Of a stretch of DNA of 5,544 bases, positions 1 to 5,335 are shown one piece after another. Source of the stretch: Clostridiales bacterium (GTDB lineage Bacteria; Bacillota; Clostridia; Saccharofermentanales; Saccharofermentanaceae). The stretch spans positions 1 through 5,544 of the forward strand of contig DNAE01000018.1 of the NCBI GenBank assembly GCA_003543635.1, read 5' to 3'. Both the position numbers and the translations under genes were made by a program. The notes below the pieces were generated by a model. The model did no database searches. It saw nothing but the letters and a program-made list of their open reading frames with translations, and was not told the DNA's origin. The stretch's first letter is position 1, and the number at the start of each line of letters is the position of its first letter.

Positions 1-921
1 CGTAACGATCTGACGAAGGTGAAGGCGGATGCCATCGTCAATACGGCGAATCCCGATCCCGTCATAGGGGCGGGCACCGACAGGGCTGTCTACGATGCCG
101 CCGGACAGGATAAACTCCTGGCCGCCAGGAAACTCATCGGTAAGATCGCCCCGGGGGATGCCATCGAGACGTCGGCCTATAACCTTTCCGCCAAGTATAT
201 AATCCACACGGTGTGCGAGAAATATGCTGGGCAGTCTTCCCTTGATGTGCTGGCGGACTGTTACCATAATTCCCTTGCCCTGGCCTTAGAGCTCAACTGC
301 AAGTCCGTGGCCTTCCCTCTTATCGGAACCGGGGAGTACTCCTTCCCGAGGGCGGATGCCCTGGGCGTTGCCACGGATATCATAAGAAGGTTCCTTAAAG
401 AGCGGGAAAGCTCCATGAAGGTGTTCCTGGTGGTGTTCGACAGGGAGTCCGTGGATGCGGTCTCCACGAAGATCAAGTCCTATATCGACGACAACTACGT
501 GGACAGCCTGAAGACGGAGGAGTACAGATATAACCGCAACATGAGGTCGGAGCGTATCGTTGCTCCCGAGAAGACCTTTTCCACCATGGTAATGGAGTAT
601 CTGGATGCGAAGGGGATAAATGATCCCGCCCTTTACGGGGGCAAGTATGAGATGTATTTCTCCAAGCAGATCCTGACGAATCTCAGGAATAATGTGGACT
701 ACCACCCCTCAAAGTTCGTGTGCGTGACCATATGTCTCGGGCTCAAGCTGACGCTGCCCCAGACTCTGGATCTCATGGAACGCGCCGGATATACGCTGAG
801 CCGCAGCCGCAAGGCGGACGTGGTGGTGCGCGCCTGCATCGAGAACAAGGTCTACGACTACTTCGCAGTCAACGAGAAACTGGAAGAGAACGGATGCGAT
901 TGCCTGAAAAAGCTCACCTGA
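1..921 (+). CDS. Macro-domain (ADP-ribose binding/hydrolase) protein with C-terminal helical domain, 5'-truncated
   Basis: The open frame runs from base 1 with 306 codons visible, so the true start lies upstream. The GTG at 19 is an internal Val: the codons before it read RNDLTK, which fits the usual macro-domain opening before 'DAIVNAAN'. Numbering from base 1, residues 10-17 (DAIVNTAN), 23-35 (a GxGxD...AAG loop, here GAGTD) and 109-116 (GTGEYSFP, the phosphate-binding loop) are the macro signatures, and KYIIHTV is the usual core strand. The conserved Asn and Asp are kept, so ADP-ribosyl hydrolase or O-acetyl-ADP-ribose deacetylase activity is plausible. Residues about 191-298 form a second, helical domain (SK near 236, then an AGYTLSRS stretch) that I recall following macro domains in other Firmicutes proteins; its role is unknown and it may be HTH-like. 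The next gene, an ADP-ribosylglycohydrolase, supports an ADP-ribose role. Confidence 0.87.
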   Translation, partial: RNDLTKVKADAIVNTANPDPVIGAGTDRAVYDAAGQDKLLAARKLIGKIAPGDAIETSAYNLSAKYIIHTVCEKYAGQSSLDVLADCYHNSLALALELNCKSVAFPLIGTGEYSFPRADALGVATDIIRRFLKERESSMKVFLVVFDRESVDAVSTKIKSYIDDNYVDSLKTEEYRYNRNMRSERIVAPEKTFSTMVMEYLDAKGINDPALYGGKYEMYFSKQILTNLRNNVDYHPSKFVCVTICLGLKLTLPQTLDLMERAGYTLSRSRKADVVVRACIENKVYDYFAVNEKLEENGCDCLKKLT

Positions 922-926
922 AAAAG
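903..926 (+). repeat. 10-base direct repeat across the macro-gene stop codon
   Basis: CCTGAAAAAG occurs at 903-912 and again at 917-926, a 14-base period. The second copy contains the TGA stop of the macro-domain gene. It looks like a small slippage duplication and may have set the present C-terminus. No function is implied. Confidence 0.45.
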
Positions 927-963
927 TCAATCTCAGATTTACCTATTGGGTCCTGCAGCCGGT

Positions 964-969
964 TACAAT
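964..969 (+). promoter_or_regulatory. Weak candidate -10 element before the glycohydrolase gene
   Basis: TACAAT matches the SigA -10 consensus at 5 of 6 positions and lies 33 bases before the ATG at 1002. The best upstream match to TTGACA (TTTACC at 938-943) is 20 bases away, too far for a normal spacer. No terminator separates this gene from the macro gene, so readthrough in an operon is equally likely. Confidence 0.25.
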
Positions 970-985
970 GATGTCAGTAAATGAC

Positions 986-993
986 AAAGGAGG
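986..993 (+). promoter_or_regulatory. Shine-Dalgarno site that sets the glycohydrolase start at 1002
   Basis: AAAGGAGG is a near-perfect anti-16S match with an 8-base spacer to the ATG at 1002. An in-frame ATG at 981 would place this site inside the coding sequence and has no comparable site of its own. The shorter protein begins MLGAIIGDIVGS, exactly where ADP-ribosylglycohydrolases normally begin. Confidence 0.88.
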
Positions 994-1001
994 AAACGGA
1001 A

Positions 1002-2285
1002 ATGTTAGGAGCAATTATCGGAGATATCGTAGGAAGCAGGTTTGAATTCGACAGGGGCGGCAAGAGCCGTGACTTTGAACTCTTCACACCCGAGTGCACA
1101 TTTACGGACGATACGGTCATGACGGCGGCGGTGGCGGAAGCCCTCCTGAAGGCAGGGAAGGAAGCCGGCGAGGAGACCGTCAAGAAGGAGCTTATCAGTT
1201 CCATGAAGAAGTGGGGTCAGAAGTACCCCAATGCAGGATACGGAGCCAGGTTCATAGGCTGGGTATTGTCCGAAGACCCTAAGCCCTACGGAAGCTACGG
1301 AAACGGTTCGGGAATGAGGGTATCCCCGGTGGGATGGCTCTACCCCACCCTTGAGCGCACCCGTGAAGTGGCCCGCTGGACGGCGGAGGTCACCCACAAC
1401 CATCCCGAGGGTGTAAAGGGAGCCGAGTCTGTTGCCGCAGCGATATTCATGGCAAGGAACGGCGCGTCCAAGGAGAATATCAGGGATTACATCGTACGTG
1501 AGTTCGACTACGACCTCAACCGTACCCTGGATGAGATAAGGCCCGGATACTACCACGTGGAGGACTGCATGAGGACCATGCCGGAGGCATTTACCTGCTT
1601 CCTGGAGGCTGATTCCTACGAGGCGACCCTTCGCAACGTCATGTATATCGGAGGGGATACGGATACCCTCGGCGCCATCGCCGGAGCCGTGGCCGAAGCC
1701 TTCTGGGGCATCCCCGTATTGATGACGGCAGAGGCCGGGAAGTACATTCCCGAGGATATCTCGAAGGTCCTGGACGCCTTTGACGGGGTAGTTCACGGAA
1801 AGTCCTTCGAGGATCCCTATAAGGATAACAAGCGCATAAAGCAGGCTATACAGGGAATAGCGGAATTCGATAACTCGGATTCGAGGAGGGACCTCCTTAT
1901 CGTTCTGGCCGAGCGTGTGGCGGAAAACGGACAGGCGCCCACTCCCATGGTGGATGTGAATAATGTCATTGCGAAGTTCGATATAGAGAATGCCGTAATG
2001 GGGAAGAGCTACACCCTGGGTGAGGAGATGAGGCTCCGCAAGGATACGGTCGTGGACGGTTCCGGCAAGGAGTGGTTCCCGCTTTTTACGGACGAAGAGG
2101 AGAGGCAGAAAAAGCCCACCACCAACATCAGTCTCAACGTCCCCATCAGGGTCATCCTGGAGGACGCATATAACAGCGACAGGGTAGAGGGAGCCGTCAT
2201 AAATCCCTTCGGGGACAGCCTGGTCTTGCCTAAGGACATTATAGATATTATCCTGAAATTAGCGGATAAGATGGGAGGTAAGTAA
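1002..2285 (+). CDS. ADP-ribosylglycohydrolase (ARH/DraG family) fused to an SseB-like C-terminal domain
   Basis: The protein has 427 residues and is probably cytoplasmic. The family removes ADP-ribose from proteins or small molecules using a binuclear metal site. Signatures are GDIVGS (7-12), the metal-binding TDDT (35-38), a YGNGSGMR loop (99-106), THNHPE (131-136) and the second metal motif GGDTDT (217-222), followed by a conserved helix ending AFWG. All key acidic residues are intact, so it should be active. The catalytic fold ends near residue 265. The remainder contains WFPLFTDEEE (358-367) and INPFGDSLVLPKD (400-412), which match the core of SseB-type domains, so the protein is a fusion. 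A charged linker of about 90 residues separates the parts. The substrate cannot be told from sequence. It lies 80 bases after a macro-domain gene and one base before a SIMPL gene, suggesting a shared operon. Confidence 0.92.
   Translation: MLGAIIGDIVGSRFEFDRGGKSRDFELFTPECTFTDDTVMTAAVAEALLKAGKEAGEETVKKELISSMKKWGQKYPNAGYGARFIGWVLSEDPKPYGSYGNGSGMRVSPVGWLYPTLERTREVARWTAEVTHNHPEGVKGAESVAAAIFMARNGASKENIRDYIVREFDYDLNRTLDEIRPGYYHVEDCMRTMPEAFTCFLEADSYEATLRNVMYIGGDTDTLGAIAGAVAEAFWGIPVLMTAEAGKYIPEDISKVLDAFDGVVHGKSFEDPYKDNKRIKQAIQGIAEFDNSDSRRDLLIVLAERVAENGQAPTPMVDVNNVIAKFDIENAVMGKSYTLGEEMRLRKDTVVDGSGKEWFPLFTDEEERQKKPTTNISLNVPIRVILEDAYNSDRVEGAVINPFGDSLVLPKDIIDIILKLADKMGGK
2274..2279 (+). promoter_or_regulatory. 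Shine-Dalgarno site inside the glycohydrolase 3' end
   Basis: GGAGGT encodes part of the last Gly-Gly-Lys codons of the glycohydrolase and sits 7 bases before the ATG of the SIMPL gene at 2287. With only one base between stop and start, the arrangement implies translational coupling. Confidence 0.8.
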
Positions 2286-2286
2286 T

Positions 2287-2943
2287 ATGAGGACCATAAA
2301 AGTTACCGGCAAGGGCAACATCAAGGTTGCCCCCGATACGACGAGGCTCACCCTGACATTGACCGGGTCCGACACGGAATACGGGAAGGCGCTTAAGGCC
2401 TCCTCTGAGGATACCCTCTGTTTGAAGGACTTGCTGGAAGGACTCGGATTTAAGAGGTCTGACCTTAAGACCATAAGGTTCTCCGTTGATCCGAGGTACG
2501 AATCCTACAAGAACAAGGATGCGTATAAGCAGAGGCTCACGGGATACGAGTTCACCCATGTCCTGAAGCTGGAGTTCCCGTCAGATAACGAGAGGCTCGG
2601 AAAGACGCTCTTTGCCCTGGCCAACGGCAAGGTCTCTCCGGAGGTGCGCATCAGCTATACGGTGAGCGATCCGGAGAGCGTCAAGAACGGCCTTCTTTCC
2701 AAGGCAGTGGCGGATGCGAAGGACAAAGCCGCCGTGCTTGCGGAGGCATCGGGGGTCACCTTGAAGGATATCCAGAGCATAGATTATTCATGGAGTCAGA
2801 TAGAATTCGAGTCGCAACCCATGAGGGGCGGATTCTATACCCTTTGTGAGGGTGGTTCCGGCATTGACAGCTATGATATCGATATGGAACCCGAGGATAT
2901 CGAGAAGTCGGACGAAGTCACGGTGGTATGGGAGATCGCCTGA
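2287..2943 (+). CDS. SIMPL (DUF541) domain protein, cytoplasmic type
   Basis: The protein has 218 residues, nearly all of it one SIMPL domain. The hallmark opening is present: IKVTGKGNIKVAPDT at 4-18, followed by alternating strand residues (LTLTLTG). In the middle is a GYEFTHVLKLEF strand (86-97). A helix rich in Ala/Lys (138-155, AVADAKDKAAVLAEASG) leads to SIDYSW (164-169). The closing strand VTVVWEI (211-217) follows the EPEDIEKSDE segment. Many SIMPL proteins are secreted or periplasmic oligomers, but this one has no signal peptide or membrane segment, so it should act in the cytoplasm. The biochemical role of the family is poorly defined; the name comes from a mouse signalling protein. 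It starts one base after the ADP-ribosylglycohydrolase stop and uses a ribosome site inside that gene, so the two should be made together. Confidence 0.9.
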   Translation: MRTIKVTGKGNIKVAPDTTRLTLTLTGSDTEYGKALKASSEDTLCLKDLLEGLGFKRSDLKTIRFSVDPRYESYKNKDAYKQRLTGYEFTHVLKLEFPSDNERLGKTLFALANGKVSPEVRISYTVSDPESVKNGLLSKAVADAKDKAAVLAEASGVTLKDIQSIDYSWSQIEFESQPMRGGFYTLCEGGSGIDSYDIDMEPEDIEKSDEVTVVWEIA

Positions 2944-2974
2944 TACTTTAAGACCCTCAGTCAAATCTCTGTTA

Positions 2975-3003
2975 TTGCTTTTCGTGCGGATTGTTGCGAC
3001 AAT
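2975..3003 (+). promoter_or_regulatory. Weak candidate promoter before the acidic-protein gene
   Basis: TTGCTT (2975-2980) and GACAAT (2998-3003) are separated by 17 bases and match the SigA -35 and -10 boxes at 3 and 4 of 6 positions. It lies in the 89-base gap after the SIMPL gene, a natural place for a new transcription unit. The match is weak and no terminator is visible in the gap, so readthrough remains possible. Confidence 0.3.
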
Positions 3004-3032
3004 TAAAGTGACATCAGAAAAGAGGATTTCTT

Positions 3033-3980
3033 ATGAAAAGAGACGATATAATGCTTGAGGGCGGCATCAGGGCCGTGTTTGACCCCGTATCGGAGACCTA
3101 TGCCGCGGAGATACCCCACGAGGGCGTCGATGTGGTGGTGGAACTTCAGGATAACGAGGATAATCCCGATACGGCGGAGGCTCTCAAGTACACCTTTTCG
3201 ATGCTTATGGGAGACCTTAAGGGATACGAATCGAAGGCCCGGGAGGCCATGATATCCAAGATGTGCCCCCTCCTGGAAAAGGAGCCCTATGAGTCCGTGG
3301 ACCCCGCGGCCATCAGGGAGGACTACAAGCTGATACATATCGCCCTGGTGGATGTGGACCGTACGAACATGCCCAGGATCGAGAATACAAGGGTGGAGTT
3401 TTCCTTTATCGAGCCTGATCTTCAGGACCCGGATGACATCAGGATGATCTCCGCGGCGGGATCCCTGGAGGAGGGGTTCCGTGAGTTCTTCGTAAACGGA
3501 GTGTTCGTGAGCGAAGATGAAGTGCTCATGCCCCGCCCTCTGGATAACGGCACCCTGGCGGAGTTTTCCCCCTATTCCCGCACCTATGTGGGAGTCGCGG
3601 ATCTCCTGGGGGAGGAAGTGGAATGCTACTTCGAACTGGACGATGACGAGGCCGGCGCCGATAACGCCTTTGAACTCTACGAGGACGTGATTGAGGCGGC
3701 GGATGACCTGGACGAGCAGGCCAGGATGCTCATCTTAAAGAATCTCCCGGGGATCCTTTCCGATATCGAGCAGTATCTCGGAAGGGAAGGGGATAAGGAT
3801 CAGATCATGGAGGATCTGTTCCTGGATGCCGCGGTGTTCGGAAGTGCCCGGGATCTGGACTTCACCTATTGTCTCGAGGGTGAAGGCGCCCAAATGAAGA
3901 TCACCGTGACGGGAACCTTCGAGGGTGGCTTTTCAGGGTGCATTACGGACCTGGTCAGGGATGACGAGGAGTTTGATTGA
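3033..3980 (+). CDS. Acidic protein made of two tandem DUF2262-like units
   Basis: The protein has 315 residues; an AGAGGA ribosome site lies 6 bases before the ATG. I count about 77 Asp/Glu against 25 Lys/Arg, so it is strongly acidic. It has no signal peptide or membrane segment. Two halves align. FDPVSETY at 16-23 pairs with FSPYSRTY at 178-185. VVVEL (34-38) pairs with CYFEL (198-202). A helix ending AREAMISKMCPLL (69-81) pairs with ARMLILKNLPGIL (230-242). VEFSFIEPD (121-129) pairs with LDFTYCLEG (275-283). SAAGSLEEGF (140-149) pairs with TVTGTFEGGF (291-300). The second half, with its closing VTGTFEGGFSG, resembles DUF2262 proteins, a family of unknown function; that assignment is from memory and only moderately sure. 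The zinc-ribbon gene starts one base after the stop, so the two are probably co-translated partners. No enzymatic motif is recognisable. Confidence 0.85.
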   Translation: MKRDDIMLEGGIRAVFDPVSETYAAEIPHEGVDVVVELQDNEDNPDTAEALKYTFSMLMGDLKGYESKAREAMISKMCPLLEKEPYESVDPAAIREDYKLIHIALVDVDRTNMPRIENTRVEFSFIEPDLQDPDDIRMISAAGSLEEGFREFFVNGVFVSEDEVLMPRPLDNGTLAEFSPYSRTYVGVADLLGEEVECYFELDDDEAGADNAFELYEDVIEAADDLDEQARMLILKNLPGILSDIEQYLGREGDKDQIMEDLFLDAAVFGSARDLDFTYCLEGEGAQMKITVTGTFEGGFSGCITDLVRDDEEFD

Positions 3981-3981
3981 C

Positions 3982-4173
3982 ATGAAGCGCGGAAAGTGGA
4001 CAAGGATATCCCGTCTCTTTGCCGGAGATATCTACGAATGCTCCCTTTGTAAGGGACGTTTTTCAAAACCATCTTCCACCTGCCCCAAGTGCAAGGCGTC
4101 CATGACGCCCGGAAAATATGATCCCCGCTGGGTGGACGACATGGAGTTTTTGGATGCCATCTTCGACGATTAA
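3982..4173 (+). CDS. Small zinc-ribbon protein
   Basis: The protein has 63 residues. Four cysteines form C20-x2-C23 and C34-x2-C37 with a 10-residue loop between them, a compact zinc-ribbon knuckle pair. A basic N-terminus (KRGKWTR) and an acidic C-terminal tail (WVDDMEFLDAIFDD) flank it. The frame is open upstream to ATGs at 3925 and 3961, but these lie inside the preceding gene. The ATG at 3982 has a GAGGAG site at 3966-3971 and sits one base after the upstream stop, so it is the better start. Zinc ribbons of this size often mediate nucleic-acid or protein contacts, but no specific function can be assigned. Close coupling to the acidic duplicated protein suggests that they work or are regulated together. 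The 3' end of the gene carries the promoter for the next gene. Confidence 0.8.
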   Translation: MKRGKWTRISRLFAGDIYECSLCKGRFSKPSSTCPKCKASMTPGKYDPRWVDDMEFLDAIFDD

Positions 4174-4182
4174 TGGTATAAT
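4154..4182 (+). promoter_or_regulatory. Extended -10 SigA-type promoter for the small helical protein gene
   Basis: A perfect TATAAT (4177-4182) is preceded by TGG, giving an extended -10 element. ATGCCA (4154-4159) matches TTGACA at 4 of 6 positions with an ideal 17-base spacer. Transcription would start near 4189, leaving a leader of about 25 bases before the ATG at 4215. The promoter overlaps the last codons of the zinc-ribbon gene. Confidence 0.75.
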
Positions 4183-4199
4183 CAAATTACTTTTAGTAC

Positions 4200-4206
4200 A
4201 GGAGGG
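4200..4206 (+). promoter_or_regulatory. Strong Shine-Dalgarno site
   Basis: AGGAGGG with an 8-base spacer to the ATG at 4215 predicts efficient translation. Together with the near-consensus promoter just upstream it suggests an abundant product. Confidence 0.8.
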
Positions 4207-4214
4207 ATGATCCC

Positions 4215-4433
4215 ATGGATAAGACAGGAATTGAAGCACTTGATAAGCTCGGACTCGATAAGGTCGTAGACGGACTTAAGGCCGGTGATGCACTTGAGAA
4301 GGTAGGTCCCGCAGTGGAGCTCCTTAAGAAGAGCGGAATCGATAAGGATGCGGCTCTCGCCAAGATCAAGGAGCAGTTCCCCGGACTTTCCGAGAATGAT
4401 CTTCTCAGCCACGTTGACAAGTTCTTTAAGTGA
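4215..4433 (+). CDS. Small lysine-rich helical protein of unknown function
   Basis: The protein has 72 residues and I do not recognise the family. The sequence is Leu/Lys/Asp/Glu-rich with no Cys, Trp, Tyr or signal peptide, and it reads as a series of short amphipathic helices. A motif recurs: DKTGIE at 2-7, DKLGLDK at 10-16 and KKSGIDK at 38-44, with a related LEKVGP at 27-32. The tail SENDLLSHVDKFFK (59-72) looks like a final helix after a PGLS turn. It has its own near-consensus promoter and strong ribosome site and is followed by a stable hairpin, so it is probably a well-expressed, independently transcribed gene. It could be a small regulatory, scaffold or stress protein, but nothing in the sequence decides between these. 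Confidence 0.8.
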   Translation: MDKTGIEALDKLGLDKVVDGLKAGDALEKVGPAVELLKKSGIDKDAALAKIKEQFPGLSENDLLSHVDKFFK

Positions 4434-4459
4434 TAAGATCTGAATAAAGACGATTTCCG

Positions 4460-4482
4460 GAGCTGTCTCATTGAGGCAGCTC
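4460..4482 (+). terminator. 10-bp hairpin after the small helical protein gene, possible partial terminator
   Basis: GAGCTGTCTC and GAGGCAGCTC pair over 10 base pairs, including one G-T, around an ATT loop. The stem starts 27 bases after the stop codon. The bases directly after it are TTCGTATG rather than a T-run; a six-T run occurs only at 4496-4501. A classical intrinsic terminator is therefore uncertain. It could instead be a weak terminator allowing readthrough into the hydrolase, or a 3'-end stabiliser. Confidence 0.5.
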
Positions 4483-4489
4483 TTCGTAT

Positions 4490-4495
4490 GAGGGA
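4490..4495 (+). promoter_or_regulatory. Shine-Dalgarno site of the hydrolase gene
   Basis: GAGGGA lies 6 bases before the ATG at 4502, separated from it by a run of six Ts. This supports that start codon. Confidence 0.7.
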
Positions 4496-4501
4496 TTTTT
4501 T

Positions 4502-5302
4502 ATGGGAATAAAGATAGAGACAGTTAAGACCCGTGGGGTGAAGATGGATTATTTCCGCTTCGGAAACGGCGGCAGAACGTTTGTCATGCTGCCCGGTATA
4601 AGCATCGTCAGCGTCATGATGTCCGCGGATCTCATAGCCAAGCAGTACGAGGATCTGACCTCGGATTTCACCTTCTATGTGTTCGACAGGGCATCGGATA
4701 TTCCCTCCGTCTATCCGGTTTCCGCCATGGCGGAGGATACATTGGAGGCGATAAAGGCCCTGGGGCTTTCTGATATATACTGCTTCGGCGCCTCCCAGGG
4801 AGGCATGATCGCCCTGACCATGGCTGCCATGGAGCCGTCATTATTCGCGGGCCTTGTGGCGGGTTCCTCCTGCTGCAGTGACTCATTCTGTAACGACGCC
4901 CTTCGGGAGTGGGTGGATCTGGCGAGAAAGGGAGATGCTAAGGCCCTGTGCCAAAGCTTCGGTCAAGCCGTTTATCCTGAGTCCTTCTACCTTGAGAACA
5001 TAAAAGCCTTCGAAGGTCTGGCTCTTTTGGCGACCCCCGGGGATCTCTCGAGGTTTGCGGCTATTGCTTCGGGGACCATCGGGTTCGATATAACCGGAGA
5101 TCTTGGGAAGATAACCTGCCCGGTCCTTGCCATCGGCGCTTCGGACGACCGGGTCCTGGATCCCTCCGGATCTTCCGTTATCGCTTCAAAGGTCCCCCGG
5201 GGGAGCCTTTACATGTACGACGGATTCGGCCATGCCGCCTTCGATATGGCCCCTGATTACAGGGACAGGATAAGGGATTTCTTCTTGAACTGTATGTTAT
5301 AA
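4502..5302 (+). CDS. Alpha/beta hydrolase family protein
   Basis: The protein has 266 residues, a normal length for a single-domain alpha/beta hydrolase, with no signal peptide, so it should be cytoplasmic. The oxyanion-hole strand is VMLPGIS (28-34), with PG in place of the more common HG. The nucleophile elbow is G-A-S-Q-G with Ser98. The acid is Asp215 or Asp216 in IGASDDRVLDP, and the base is His244 in DGFGHAAFD. All three catalytic elements are therefore present in the right order. A cap region of about 50 residues (roughly 125-190) lies between the core halves. The reaction is likely hydrolysis of an ester, amide or similar small substrate, but neither substrate nor pathway can be read from sequence. 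It follows the small helical protein gene across a hairpin with no clear promoter of its own, so its expression may rely on readthrough. Confidence 0.9.
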   Translation: MGIKIETVKTRGVKMDYFRFGNGGRTFVMLPGISIVSVMMSADLIAKQYEDLTSDFTFYVFDRASDIPSVYPVSAMAEDTLEAIKALGLSDIYCFGASQGGMIALTMAAMEPSLFAGLVAGSSCCSDSFCNDALREWVDLARKGDAKALCQSFGQAVYPESFYLENIKAFEGLALLATPGDLSRFAAIASGTIGFDITGDLGKITCPVLAIGASDDRVLDPSGSSVIASKVPRGSLYMYDGFGHAAFDMAPDYRDRIRDFFLNCML

Positions 5303-5303
5303 T
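5295..5303 (+). promoter_or_regulatory. Extended -10 promoter overlapping the hydrolase stop codon
   Basis: TGTTATAAT is a perfect -10 hexamer with the TGn extension; the TAA stop of the hydrolase lies within it. No convincing -35 box lies 16-18 bases upstream, as is common for extended -10 promoters. It would start transcription near 5310 for the membrane-protein gene at 5336. Confidence 0.6.
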
Positions 5304-5324
5304 AATCGTTAGATTTTTATTATC

Positions 5325-5330
5325 GGGAGA
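5325..5330 (+). promoter_or_regulatory. Shine-Dalgarno site of the membrane-protein gene
   Basis: GGGAGA lies 5 bases before the ATG at 5336, within a longer purine run that ends at 5333. It supports the choice of that start. Confidence 0.65.
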
Positions 5331-5335
5331 GGGTC

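Noticed and set aside
19..21. GTG as the start of the macro-domain protein
   Set aside because: The frame stays open to base 1 and the preceding codons read as macro-domain sequence (RNDLTK), so the GTG is an internal valine.
286..705. A 139-codon minus-strand open frame opposite the macro-domain gene
   Set aside because: It is fully antisense to a recognisable domain-containing gene, and its protein resembles no family I know.
981..1001. Upstream ATG as the start of the glycohydrolase
   Set aside because: It would put the AAAGGAGG ribosome site inside the coding sequence and add seven residues before the normal family N-terminus. The ATG at 1002 is ideally spaced from that site.
922..1001. 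Terminator between the macro and glycohydrolase genes
   Set aside because: The gap holds only short palindromic bits such as CTGCAG and no stem followed by a T-run.
1005..1796. A 263-codon open frame on the minus strand opposite the glycohydrolase gene
   Set aside because: It lies wholly antisense to a gene with intact family motifs, and its translation shows no recognisable domain. It is explained by codon bias of the real gene.
3925..3981. N-terminal extension of the zinc-ribbon protein
   Set aside because: The extension overlaps the 3' end of the acidic-protein gene in another frame. The ATG at 3982 has a suitable ribosome site and the usual operon spacing.
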